DNA of 64,000 bases from JAZKHT01 sp040385245 (GTDB taxonomy: Bacteria > Pseudomonadota > Alphaproteobacteria > Rhodobacterales > Rhodobacteraceae). The DNA is taken from assembly GCA_040385245.1 (NCBI GenBank), contig JAZKHT010000007.1, positions 650,852 to 714,851 of the forward strand, written 5' to 3'. Below are positions 43,876 to 52,607 of this stretch, in pieces. The notes under the pieces are model-generated. The model ran no database searches and was not told the origin of the DNA. It saw only the letters and a program-made list of their open reading frames with translations. The translations under genes were made by a program, and so were the position numbers. The first letter of the stretch is position 1. Each line of letters starts with the position of its first letter.

Positions 43876-44826
43876 TCAGCCGCGTGGCGCTGCAGCGCGG
43901 CGCAGGCGGTCGTTGATGGCCCGGCCTAGGCCGCGGTCCGGGATCGGTGCGAAGGCGATGGTTCGCCCCGCCGCCAGGTCGTCCGCCGCGCGCAATGTGT
44001 GAAACAGGTTTGCCGCAGCTTCAACCATGTCGCCCGTGCCGGACAGCGTCAGGGCCGCACCGGGGCAGGGGCCAAAGCCGACCCACACCTCAGCCGACGT
44101 GGGTTCGGTGACGTTCAGCCGAACGGGTGCGCCGGGCGCATAATGCGACAGCAACTGGCCGGGAGCGTTCGGTTTTTCGGCGCTGCCACCAGCGGCAAGG
44201 GGATGGCCAAGTGCGTCCTCCAACGCCTCAACAGGGATGCCGCCGGGGCGCAACAGGACGGGCGTGCCGTCCAAGCCAAGGATGGTCGATTCCACCCCGA
44301 CTGTGCAAGGGCCGCCGTCAAGGATGCCGTCGATCCGGCCGGCAAGGCCAGTGTACACATGGTCAGCCCGCGTGGGGGATACCTTGCCCGACGGGTTGGC
44401 AGACGGCGCGGCAAGGGGGCCGCCGAAAGCCCGCAGCAGCGCCTGCGCCACCGGATGTGCGGGAATGCGGATGGCGACGGTATCCAGACCCGCCGTCACC
44501 AGCGGCGACAGGCCCGCGTCGTGACGCAACGGCAGCACCAATGTCAGCGGACCGGGCCAGAAGGCGGCGGCGATGGCGGTTGCGATGGCGTCAAACAGGG
44601 CATAGCGGTGGGCGGTGTCCACATCCGGCACATGGACGATCAGGGGGTTGAAGCGTGGCCTGCCCTTGGCGTCAAAGATGCGCGCGACGGCGGTGTCGTT
44701 GGTGGCATCACCACCCAGCCCATAGACCGTTTCGGTCGGAAACGCCACCAGGCCGCCTGCGCGCAGGATCGCTGCGGCGCGGGCCAGCCCGTCGGGCGTG
44801 GCGTCAAGAAGGGCGGTCTGGGGCAT
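43876..44826 (-). CDS. L-threonylcarbamoyladenylate synthase (Sua5 type)
   Basis: A 316-aa Sua5-like protein making the threonylcarbamoyl-AMP used for t6A37 in tRNAs that read ANN codons. The YrdC fold has PTETVYGLG, KGRPRFNPL and LAAPSANPSGKVSPT. The extra 100-residue C-terminal domain (HYAPGAPVRL onward) marks it as Sua5 rather than the shorter TsaC. ATG 44826 was set from the family start MPQTALLD. Confidence 0.93.
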   Translation of the reverse strand: MPQTALLDATPDGLARAAAILRAGGLVAFPTETVYGLGGDATNDTAVARIFDAKGRPRFNPLIVHVPDVDTAHRYALFDAIATAIAAAFWPGPLTLVLPLRHDAGLSPLVTAGLDTVAIRIPAHPVAQALLRAFGGPLAAPSANPSGKVSPTRADHVYTGLAGRIDGILDGGPCTVGVESTILGLDGTPVLLRPGGIPVEALEDALGHPLAAGGSAEKPNAPGQLLSHYAPGAPVRLNVTEPTSAEVWVGFGPCPGAALTLSGTGDMVEAAANLFHTLRAADDLAAGRTIAFAPIPDRGLGRAINDRLRRAAAPRG

Positions 44827-44954
44827 GGCGTGACGCAGCGTTGGGCTTGAGGATGGGTGCGCAATCGCTACGCTCCGGTTATTGAAGCCATTACCCGTGT
44901 GCCCCTTGTTTGCCAAGATGCGCCTGCCCTTTGCGGGCCTGACCGGAGTTTTCC

Positions 44955-46661
44955 ATGCCCTATCATGCGCCGCTGACTGATTTCCGCTTTTTGCTGGACC
45001 ATGTCGTGGGGTTTGATCGCGTCGCGGCAACCGCGCGCTTTGCCGATGCGGTGCCGGAAACAGTCGACGCGATCCTGACCGAGGCTGCGCGTCTGACCGG
45101 TGGTGTGATGGCCCCCCTGAACCGCAACGGCGATCTTCATCCGGCGCGGCTGGAAAACGGGGTGGTGCGCACCTCTGACGGGTTCGCGGAAGGCTATCGG
45201 GCGATTGCAGACGGCGGCTGGGTGGGCATGTCGGCGACGCCGGAGCATGGCGGGATGGGTCTGCCAATGACGCTGACCACGGCAGTGAACGAGATGATGT
45301 CGGGCGCGTGCCTGGCGCTGCAACTGAACCCTCTGCTGACACAAGGCCAGATCGAAGCGTTGGAGCATCACGCCAGCGATGCGTTGAAAGCCGTCTATCT
45401 GCCCAAGCTGATTTCTGGCGAATGGAACGGCACGATGAACCTGACCGAACCGCAGGCGGGCAGCGATGTGGGGGCCTTGCGCGCCACCGCCGTGCCGACG
45501 GCGGACGGAAGCTATGCAGTGACAGGTCAGAAGATTTACATCAGCTGGGCGGACGCCGATTTCATGGCGAACACCTGCCATCTGGTGCTGGCGCGGTTGC
45601 CCGGCGCTGCTGCGGGCACGGGGGGGATCAGCCTGTTTCTGGTGCCGAAATTCCTGCCCGATGCTGCGGGAAATCCGGGCGCGCGCAACGCGCTGTCTGT
45701 GGTCAGTCTGGAACACAAACTGGGTCTGCACGGCAGCCCAACCGCCGTGATGCAGTATGACGGTGCCACGGGATGGCTGGTCGGCGCGCCGCACAAGGGG
45801 ATGGCCGCGATGTTCACGATGATGAACAATGCGCGGCTGGGTGTCGGTGTGCAGGGCGTCGGCGTGGCCGAGGCGGCGTTTCAGCAGGCGCTGGCCTATG
45901 CCACCGGGCGCGTGCAGGGGCGCACCCCGGTGACGGGGGCGGGAACGATCATCGATCACGCCGATGTGCGGCGGATGCTGGCAGTGATGCGGGCCGAGGT
46001 GTTCAGCGCGCGGGCGATTGCGCTGTCTTGTGCGGTGGCGATTGACATGGCGCGTGCGACGGGCGCTGCCGAATGGCAGGCGCGCGCGGCGCTGTTGACC
46101 CCGATTGCCAAGGCCTTTGGCACCGATGTGGGCCATGACGTGGCACAGATGGGCGTGCAGGTGCACGGCGGCATGGGATTTGTCGAAGAAACGGGGGCAG
46201 CGCAATTTGCGCGCGATGTCCGCGTCACATCAATCTATGAAGGCACGAACGGGATTCAGGCGATGGATCTGGTGGCGCGCAAGATGGCCGACGGGGGCGA
46301 GGCCGCTTTCCGCCTGATTGACGAGGTGCAGGCCGGTGCCGAAGCGGCGCGCGCGGTCCTGCCCGATCTGGCAGGTGATGTCTGGACCGCCGCCGAAGCC
46401 TTGCGCGATGCGACCGAGGCGTTGGTGGCCCAAGGGATGAATGATCGCTTTGCCGGGGCGGTGCCCTTTCTGCGCGCCTTTGCCAGGGTTCTGGGTGGGG
46501 ATGCCCATTTGCGCGCCGCGCTTGCCGGTGGGCGCGAGCGGACTGCGCTGGCGCGTGTGGCGATACGGCGGCTGATGCCCGAATACACCGCCCTTCTGGC
46601 GCAGGTGCGCGAGGGGGCGGATGATCTTTATGCCCTGTCGCCCGAGGATTTGGGGGCGTGA
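44955..46661 (+). CDS. Acyl-CoA dehydrogenase, DmdC-like
   Basis: A 568-aa acyl-CoA dehydrogenase of the long form with an extra C-terminal domain. This form includes 3-methylmercaptopropionyl-CoA dehydrogenase (DmdC), but substrate is not proven. It carries MNLTEPQAGSDVGAL (FAD/substrate loop), QVHGGMGFVEETG and YEGTNGIQAMDL, where the glutamate is the catalytic base. GGAG precedes the ATG. Its stop overlaps the next gene's GTG start (GTGA). Electrons should go via ETF to ETF-QO. Confidence 0.9.
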   Translation: MPYHAPLTDFRFLLDHVVGFDRVAATARFADAVPETVDAILTEAARLTGGVMAPLNRNGDLHPARLENGVVRTSDGFAEGYRAIADGGWVGMSATPEHGGMGLPMTLTTAVNEMMSGACLALQLNPLLTQGQIEALEHHASDALKAVYLPKLISGEWNGTMNLTEPQAGSDVGALRATAVPTADGSYAVTGQKIYISWADADFMANTCHLVLARLPGAAAGTGGISLFLVPKFLPDAAGNPGARNALSVVSLEHKLGLHGSPTAVMQYDGATGWLVGAPHKGMAAMFTMMNNARLGVGVQGVGVAEAAFQQALAYATGRVQGRTPVTGAGTIIDHADVRRMLAVMRAEVFSARAIALSCAVAIDMARATGAAEWQARAALLTPIAKAFGTDVGHDVAQMGVQVHGGMGFVEETGAAQFARDVRVTSIYEGTNGIQAMDLVARKMADGGEAAFRLIDEVQAGAEAARAVLPDLAGDVWTAAEALRDATEALVAQGMNDRFAGAVPFLRAFARVLGGDAHLRAALAGGRERTALARVAIRRLMPEYTALLAQVREGADDLYALSPEDLGA

Positions 46662-47679
46662 TCCGGCACCCGTTTGATGCCCCACCTGCCGAAGGGAAGG
46701 CGATTGCCGTCGCTCCCGGCATCCTGTGGCTGCGACTGCCCCTGCCGATGGCGCTGGATCATGTGAACATATATGCGCTGGATGACGGCGATGGCTGGAC
46801 CGTGGTTGACACCGGTCTGTCATCGCGGCGTGGAAAGGCGTTGTGGGACAGTCTGTTGACCGGACCGCTGGCAGGAAAGCCGGTCAACCGGGTGATCGTC
46901 ACGCACCACCATCCAGATCACATCGGACTGGCGGGCTGGTTTCAGGCGCGGGGTGCGGACCTGTGACAACGCGGACCGCTTGGCTGTATGCCCGAATGCT
47001 GGTGTTGGACGAACAGGCCGTGCCGTCGGATCCTGCGATGACCTTTTACCGCCGCGCCGGGATGTCCGATGCGATGCTGGCGCAGCGCGCGGCAGAGCGG
47101 CCCTTCAACTTTTGCGACGTCGTTGACCCGTTGCCGGTAGGATTTACCCGCATCGCGGACGGGGATATGGTGCGCGCAGGGGGGCGTGACTGGACGGTGC
47201 GCTGTGGCAATGGCCATGCGCCGGAACATGCGACGTTGTGGGGCGGCGACGTGATCCTTGGCGGTGATCAGCTTTTGCCCAGCATATCCGCCAACATCGG
47301 CGTCTATCCGACCGAGCCTGATGCCGATCCGCTTACCGAATGGCTGCACAGTGCGGCGGCCTTTGCCGCCCATGCGCGCGATGACCAACTTGTCCTGCCC
47401 GGTCACAAACTGCCCTTTACCGGATTGCCGTTTCGCCTGTCACAAATGGCGGAAAACCACGAAGGCGCCCTTGGTCGCCTGCTGGATCACCTTGCCACGC
47501 CGCGCCGCGCCACCGAATGTTTCCTGCCCCTGTTCAAGCGCAAGGTGGGTGGGGCCGAATTCGGGCTGGCCCTGGCCGAGGCTGTGGCCCATCTGAACTG
47601 TCTGTTGAAGCGGGGGCTTGTCTCACGCGTTCTTTCGGCCGAGGGTGCATGGCTGTGGGCGCGAAAGGACATTGCATGA
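46658..47679 (+). pseudogene. MBL-fold metallohydrolase split by a frameshift
   Basis: The two frames together give a roughly 340-aa metallo-beta-lactamase-fold hydrolase. The first frame (46658-46966) ends after the metal-site motif VTHHHPDHIGLAGWF and GADL; the next (from 46963) continues TTRTAWLYARML to GNGHAPEHA (metal histidine), GGDQLLPSI and VLPGHKLPF. The junction reads CTGTGACA. One extra base (CTGGTGACA) would restore a single frame. It may be a true single-base deletion, a sequencing error, or a split gene: GTG 46963 overlaps the stop as GTGA. Overlaps both neighbours. Confidence 0.75.
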
Positions 47680-48131
47680 CAGATGAAACAGCCACCCTGC
47701 CGCGTGCTGGGGCCGTTCATTCCGACCCTGCCGCCTGTGGCACATTGGAACGCGAACCCCTGCCCGAAGCCGTGGCCCGCCGCGCCATTGAAGACAAAAG
47801 TCCGGCGGAATGGGCGTATGAACGGCTGTTGCTTTACATCAAGAACTTTGAGTCGCAGTTGGATTCCGCGCATGAGGTGGCGATGGGCTTTGCGGGCGGC
47901 GAGGCCGGGGTGCTGCAGATCGAAGGCGTCGGTTTCTTCGACCCGGATATCGTCACGTTCTACGGCCGGGACGAGGATGGACTGCGCACCCAGTTGATCC
48001 AGCACGTCAGTCAATTGAATGTCGTGCTGCGCGCCATTCCCAAACACGAACCGTCCGAGCCGCCGCGCCGCATCGGGTTTCAAATGCTGGCGCAATGGGC
48101 GGGGGGCGAAGCGGGCGATGCGTCGGTCTAG
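47676..48131 (+). CDS. DUF6173-like protein
   Basis: A 151-aa cytoplasmic protein, tentatively DUF6173 (function unknown), with the conserved stretch SAHEVAMGFAGGEAGVL and GFFDPDIVTFYG. The ATG overlaps the end of the MBL gene (ATGA), so it belongs to the acyl-CoA dehydrogenase operon. Its stop overlaps the convergent regulator by four bases. Confidence 0.7.
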   Translation: MTDETATLPRAGAVHSDPAACGTLEREPLPEAVARRAIEDKSPAEWAYERLLLYIKNFESQLDSAHEVAMGFAGGEAGVLQIEGVGFFDPDIVTFYGRDEDGLRTQLIQHVSQLNVVLRAIPKHEPSEPPRRIGFQMLAQWAGGEAGDASV

Positions 48132-48886
48132 GGGCGCATTGATGGATGTGCGGCGTCCCACGCCAGAACCATCGCCGCCAGTTCCTTTAGCCGATTAAGG
48201 CGCGGGCGGGATAGCCGCCACACCTCGATTCGCAGGGCCAGACCGGGATGGGACGGCATCGGGATCGACACCACGCTGCCATCTTCGGACCAGATCGCCC
48301 GTTTCTTGCGCGTGTCGTCGACAAGGGCGCGGTGGTGCGGGGTTGCGACGATCAGGTTTTCGCGTTCGGGTGCGGATTTCAGATAGGCAGCCAGATGCAA
48401 GACCAGCGCGTCGGGCAAAAGCGATGCCTGCGCCGCGATGGCCAGATCGTCGTCGATCAGGGAAAGGCGACTGTCGAGCGCCGCATCCCGACGGGTCGAG
48501 TCGATCAGGCGCACATCCCCGAGGTGGCAGAACCATCCGACGTCAACGTGAAAGGGGCCGGCGCCAACGATGGCATCGACCACCGGGTCCATCACCGTCA
48601 GCACGGGCGGCGAAATCCGCGCCTTTGTGGCGGCATGGTTCAGATCAGGCGTGATCCGGTAGGACCGGGCGCCGTCACTCTGGATCAAGTCGCTGTCCTT
48701 AAGGTTTTCCAAGGCGCGCGACAGCGGGCCGCGCGGCAGGTTCGTGCGGGCGGCAAGGTAACCGACCGTCGCCCCGTGCTGGTGGGCGACGGCCGTCAGA
48801 ACGCCCAACATTCGCCGGGTCGGGCCATGGTCCCCTTTCCCGCTGGTGGCAAATGCCGGTTCAACGAAAGACTCGTCTACATCCAC
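48128..48886 (-). CDS. IclR-like winged-helix regulator
   Basis: A 252-aa protein with an N-terminal winged helix (GVLTAVAHQHGATVGYLAA... GPLSRALENLKDSDLIQ) of IclR type and a C-terminal part that does not obviously match the usual IclR effector domain. GTG 48886 (VDVDESF) is the start I infer; AAGG lies just before it. The only ATG downstream is near the HTH itself. It follows the Hint-like gene by 13 bases, so they share a transcript. Confidence 0.7.
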   Translation of the reverse strand: MDVDESFVEPAFATSGKGDHGPTRRMLGVLTAVAHQHGATVGYLAARTNLPRGPLSRALENLKDSDLIQSDGARSYRITPDLNHAATKARISPPVLTVMDPVVDAIVGAGPFHVDVGWFCHLGDVRLIDSTRRDAALDSRLSLIDDDLAIAAQASLLPDALVLHLAAYLKSAPERENLIVATPHHRALVDDTRKKRAIWSEDGSVVSIPMPSHPGLALRIEVWRLSRPRLNRLKELAAMVLAWDAAHPSMRP

Positions 48887-48899
48887 GACCTTGTTGCGA

Positions 48900-49358
48900 T
48901 CAGCTTGCAAGGGCCGGGGCAAACCTGGGTGCAGGGTTCGCCTCTTGTGGGGTGCACAGGGCAACGCGGGTGTCCAGCGTGACCTGACCCTCAAACACCA
49001 GACGGTAGAACACCTCGGATTCGCCCTCATCCAGCGCGCATCTGTTCCGGTGCAGCATCGGACGCCCGCTTGCAGACAGATCATGTCCGCGCACGGCAAA
49101 CATCAGGCTGCCGCAAACCGGCGATGACTTGTCCAGCCGCAGCACCGAAAATCCCGCCGTTTGCGCCGTGTCGCGGGCCAGCGTCTGGCACGAGCAATCG
49201 ACGATATCAAAGTAGCGTTCGCGCACCGGGTCGTAGACGTAATCCCCGCAGGACAGGTCTTCGATCAGGGTATAGTCGTCGTTGAAATGGCCGGTCCGGA
49301 TCAGGGTTCCCCTGGCGAACAGGTCCATCCGCACTATTCCGGCAGCTTGGAATTGCAT
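48900..49358 (-). CDS. Hint-like (Hedgehog/intein fold) protein
   Basis: A 152-aa protein whose opening resembles the Hint_2 domain: LFARGTLIRTG followed by IEDLSCGDYVYD, as in ...GTLI.T....vEDL..GD.V. The usual cysteine before the FA..GT block is leucine here, so self-splicing or cleavage is unlikely. The C-terminal part RLVFEGQVTLDTRVAL is in keeping with the fold. AAGGACATCAC precedes ATG 49358. It is cotranscribed with the regulator at 48128. Confidence 0.55.
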   Translation of the reverse strand: MQFQAAGIVRMDLFARGTLIRTGHFNDDYTLIEDLSCGDYVYDPVRERYFDIVDCSCQTLARDTAQTAGFSVLRLDKSSPVCGSLMFAVRGHDLSASGRPMLHRNRCALDEGESEVFYRLVFEGQVTLDTRVALCTPQEANPAPRFAPALAS

Positions 49359-50133
49359 GTGATGTCCTTGAAGGCCCGATGCCCGGCCAGGGCCCCCACC
49401 CCAGCCGTATCGAGAATGTTGCAGGAAGGCCGGGTGCGTATGACGCGCCCTTCCGGTTGGTGCTGTGAAAGCAGAACGCCTGTCGCGGGCCGTGCAGCGG
49501 CGCGGAACTGGCGTTGATGTTGCAAAGATCAGTGCGACGGGCCGGTCCGGGATGCCTGTTACGGCCATCCGACACACCCTTGGGGGCAACGGCCCCCGGC
49601 AAGGGGGCGGTTCTGGCGTAACAGATCATACTACACGTCACTCTTTACTTGCACTTAAGGTGCCTGCGGACCGGTTGACGACCCGAAGCAGTGGTCGCTT
49701 GCCACGAAATAGCCTTGCCAGATCGCCCTCAAAGCGACCAACCCACCATTCGGAAAACCGCGCATACTGCCCGGCGTCAGATACCCTTGATCAACGGATA
49801 GTTTGACGCCGGGGTGTCAAGATTGTGGCGACAATGGGGCACTTGCCAAATTTTGTATTACAATTCAGTCAGTTGACCTGAACTAAAGGATGTAGCGTTT
49901 ATCATTTTGGCGAAACAGTACCGACGGATTGTCGTTAATTCATCAAGAAAGAAATTTACTCTCCGGCTGCCCGCTGCCCAGATGATGGCGCAATCTGGAC
50001 GGTGACGAAGGCGACGCCTACGCCCGACGAATCATCGCAAGCCACCTGTGGCGGGATGAACCCGTGACACGCCGGGGTGAATCAGATATGTGGCCGAAAA
50101 CGCATGTGAATAACGCTGGAAAGGAATCGCGGC
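49359..50133. other. Long 775-bp intergenic region
   Basis: No ORF here has convincing codon use or homology. The first 300 bases are GC-rich with hairpins (for example GGGGGC/GCCCCC around 49578-49594). From about 49640 it becomes A+T-richer, as promoters do, and contains the palindrome of 49770-49813. It ends with the leader of the cytochrome oxidase subunit gene. It should hold promoters for the leftward Hint-like operon and the rightward oxidase gene. Confidence 0.5.
49770..49813. promoter_or_regulatory. Nested palindrome, candidate operator
   Basis: Perfect ten-base arms CCCGGCGTCA (49770-49779) and TGACGCCGGG (49804-49813) flank 24 bases holding the exact palindrome TTGATCAA (49787-49794). 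The arrangement suits a protein-binding site or cruciform. Confidence 0.45.
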
Positions 50134-50277
50134 ATGGCCGAGCATCACGAACACAAGCCGGGAAGCATGGATATCCGGGCGCAGGAAAAGACCTTTGCCG
50201 GATTCATCCGCATGGTGATGTGGGGTGGTGGCATCTCGATCGCGGTGCTGATCTTTCTTGCGCTTGCCAACGCCTGA
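50134..50277 (+). CDS. aa3-type cytochrome c oxidase subunit IV
   Basis: A 47-residue protein matching the small bacterial aa3 oxidase subunit IV family: MAEHHEHKPGSMDIRAQEKTF, then one membrane helix (ISIAVLIFLALANA). This subunit sits in one helix beside the three core subunits. A good ribosome site (AAAGGAA) precedes the ATG. The core cox genes are not in the window. Confidence 0.88.
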   Translation: MAEHHEHKPGSMDIRAQEKTFAGFIRMVMWGGGISIAVLIFLALANA

Positions 50278-50295
50278 CGGTTGGGAATTCCGGTT

Positions 50296-50913
50296 GTGAC
50301 GATCCGTTTCGCGCTGGGCCTGATGGCCCTCCTGTCGCTTGCCGCTTGCGGGGGGGTGACGGAGTCAACCATGGCACCTCCTGCCGCTGTTGCCGCTGCC
50401 AGATATGAGCATCCGGGCCCAAAGTCGATCACGCTGTACACGGTCATCAACAACCGCAGCAATGCGGGTGCCCATTCGGGCCTGCTGATCAACGCGTCAG
50501 AGAGGGTGATGTTCGATCCGGCCGGAACGTGGCACCACCCGCGCATCCCGGAACAGAACGATGTGCATTATGGCATCACGCCGAAGATGCAGTTGTTCTA
50601 CATCGACTATCATGCGCGCGAGACGTTCCGCGTGATCGAGCAGACGGTCGAGGTGTCGCCCGAGGTGGCGGAGCTGGTCGCGCAGCGGGCCAAGGCCTAT
50701 GGTGCGGTGCCAAAGGCGCAATGTGCAAACTCGATCTCCAGCATTTTGCGGGGCGTGCCTGGGTTCACGTCGATGCCATCGACATGGTTCCCGAACAAGT
50801 TGATGGAGGCGTTCGGGAATGTGCCCGGTGTGCGCGGCCGGACAATCACCGATGCGGATGCCGATGACAATCACGGTGTCTTGCTGGTGCAGGCGGGCGA
50901 CGCGCCCATCTGA
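50296..50913 (+). CDS. Lipoprotein, unknown
   Basis: A 205-aa predicted lipoprotein. The signal (FALGLMALLSLAACGG) has the lipobox SLAAC. The mature domain has conserved-looking stretches (SGLLINASERVMFDPAGTW, CANSISSILRGVPGF) but no family I recognise. The GTG 50296 is taken as start; a TTG 15 bases upstream is possible. Eighteen bases after the oxidase subunit gene; probable cotranscription. Confidence 0.7.
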   Translation: MTIRFALGLMALLSLAACGGVTESTMAPPAAVAAARYEHPGPKSITLYTVINNRSNAGAHSGLLINASERVMFDPAGTWHHPRIPEQNDVHYGITPKMQLFYIDYHARETFRVIEQTVEVSPEVAELVAQRAKAYGAVPKAQCANSISSILRGVPGFTSMPSTWFPNKLMEAFGNVPGVRGRTITDADADDNHGVLLVQAGDAPI

Positions 50914-51237
50914 TCACAATAGCAGCGGCGTCAGATACAACGCCGCTGCCCCGGCCGCGATTGCGGCCAAAGTGCTGCGCGTGACGACCCCAACCCCAAG
51001 GGTGACAATCGCTGCCAACAGGCGGGCAGGATCGGTTTCGCCGCCCGTCGCCGGGGGCCACAGGACGCCGGGGGCCACCAGACCCGGCAGCAACGCCACG
51101 GCGGTATAACGCAACACCCGCGTCAGCCAGCCGGGCAGCGGGTGATTGCCCAGCATCCCCAGAAACGACAGCCGGATCAGATAGGTGCCGATGCCAAGGA
51201 TCGGCATCACGGTCCAAAGCATGGTCTTGTCAATCAT
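50914..51237 (-). CDS. azlD: AzlD-family branched-chain amino-acid transport protein
   Basis: A 107-aa AzlD-like protein with four hydrophobic helices, partner of AzlC in exporting branched-chain amino acids. The IRLSFLGMLG and PGLVAPGVLWP segments are typical. Start overlaps azlC by eight bases. The stop directly adjoins the convergent lipoprotein stop. Confidence 0.85.
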   Translation of the reverse strand: MIDKTMLWTVMPILGIGTYLIRLSFLGMLGNHPLPGWLTRVLRYTAVALLPGLVAPGVLWPPATGGETDPARLLAAIVTLGVGVVTRSTLAAIAAGAAALYLTPLLL

Positions 51238-51943
51238 GGCGCGGTCCCCGCTGTTCCAGCTGCCATTCCAGCAGCGCGCCGGTCGCCATGGCGATGGCTG
51301 TGGCCACCAACAGACCCAACCCCCACGGAATCCACGCCAGCGCCAGCGACAGCGCAATCGACACGCCCGCCGCAACCAGATGCGGCAAGCTGCGCATCAG
51401 CGGCGCACACATCGCCAGAAAGGTGATCGGTAGCGCAAAATCCAATGCGTATTCAGGCGGGATCGTCTGCCCCACAGCCGCACCGATCAGGGAAGAGGCG
51501 AACCACATCGGGGCCACGGGCACCACCGCGCCAAAGAAGAACGCCACCTTTTGCGGGGTTGTCAGGGCGGGGTTCTTTTCAAACTCTACCGCACTGGCGG
51601 CAAAGCTTTGATCGACAAGGAAATAGGCCATCAGCATCCGCGTGCCAAAGGGCGCAGCCCCCAGATGCGGGGCCATGGCGACGGAGTACATCACCATCCG
51701 CAGATTGACCGCCAGCGACGTTGCCAGCACCACGAACAGGGGCGCGTTGTCCTGCATCAGTTGCAGCGCGGCAAACTGCGACGCGCCCGCAAAGACCATC
51801 ACCGAAAAGGTCATCGATTCGAACAGGTTCAACCCCGCTTCGGTTGCGACGACGCCGAACAGCAGGCCGAACGGTGCGACCACGATCAGAAACGGCAATG
51901 AGGCGCGGACGCCGCGAAGGAACGAGGATCGGGTGTCTGTCAT
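51230..51943 (-). CDS. azlC: AzlC-family branched-chain amino-acid exporter
   Basis: A 237-aa membrane protein of the AzlC family, with about seven helices. Typical are LPFLIVVAPFGLLFGVVA, MVFAGASQFAALQL and NLRMVMYSVAMAPHL. It pairs with AzlD. Divergent to mobA, 67 bases apart. Confidence 0.9.
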   Translation of the reverse strand: MTDTRSSFLRGVRASLPFLIVVAPFGLLFGVVATEAGLNLFESMTFSVMVFAGASQFAALQLMQDNAPLFVVLATSLAVNLRMVMYSVAMAPHLGAAPFGTRMLMAYFLVDQSFAASAVEFEKNPALTTPQKVAFFFGAVVPVAPMWFASSLIGAAVGQTIPPEYALDFALPITFLAMCAPLMRSLPHLVAAGVSIALSLALAWIPWGLGLLVATAIAMATGALLEWQLEQRGPRHD

Positions 51944-52010
51944 GGGCCGGGCGCTTTACCTTGGGGCCTTATCGGCTTAGGCAATCTGAACGGGAAGGTG
52001 AAGGGGGCAA

Positions 52011-52607
52011 GTGGTGCGTCTTTACGGTGTGATCCTTGCAGGCGGGCAGGGGCGGCGCATGGGCGGGGCCGACAAGGCGCTGATTTCCCTTGCAGGGCGC
52101 ACCCTGATCGACCGCGCCGTTGCCCGGTTGGAGCCGCAGGTGGAACGGCTGGGGCTGTCAGCCAATGGCGATCCGGCACGGTTCGCGGTGCTGCATCTGC
52201 CCATTCTCGCGGATGACGCATCATTGGGTCCGCTGTCAGGGATCAGCGCAGCGCTCGATTGGGCAGCGCCTTTGGGTGCGACGGCGGTGATCAGCGTGGC
52301 CGTGGATACCCCATTCTTTCCCGGCGATCTGGTGCCGCGCCTGTGTCTGGCGGCGGAAAGCGCACCCGAAGGTGTTGCGCTGGCCCGGTCGGGCGGTGAT
52401 GACCACCCGACGTTCGGGCTGTGGCCGGTCACCTTGGGCACAGCTTTGCGGGAATTTCTGGACAGCGGGGCAAAGACCAGCGTTCGCGCGTTTGCCGATG
52501 CGCATGGCGCGGCTCGGGCTGATTTTGCCGACGACGGCGCGTTCTTCAACCTGAACACGCCTGACGACGTGATCCGGGCCGAGGCGATGATCCGGGGTGC
52601 CGCATGA
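52011..52607 (+). CDS. mobA: Molybdenum cofactor guanylyltransferase MobA
   Basis: A 198-aa MobA, attaching GMP to molybdopterin to make the MGD cofactor. The nucleotide motif is LAGGQGRRMGGADKAL (9-24) and the metal-binding aspartate is in VAVDTPFFPGDLV. Two adjacent GTGs (52011, 52014) follow AAGGGGG. Its stop overlaps the mobB fusion by four bases. Confidence 0.93.
   Translation: MVRLYGVILAGGQGRRMGGADKALISLAGRTLIDRAVARLEPQVERLGLSANGDPARFAVLHLPILADDASLGPLSGISAALDWAAPLGATAVISVAVDTPFFPGDLVPRLCLAAESAPEGVALARSGGDDHPTFGLWPVTLGTALREFLDSGAKTSVRAFADAHGAARADFADDGAFFNLNTPDDVIRAEAMIRGAA

Noticed and set aside
49359..49641. Upstream extension of the Hint-like gene to 49589 and an overlapping leftward frame to 49641.
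   Set aside because: ATG 49358 has a good ribosome site and marks the start of the recognisable fold; the upstream residues look like intergenic translation.
49465..49806. A 113-codon frame in the 775-bp intergenic region.
   Set aside because: Composition lacks normal codon bias, the frame crosses a palindrome, and no start signal precedes it.
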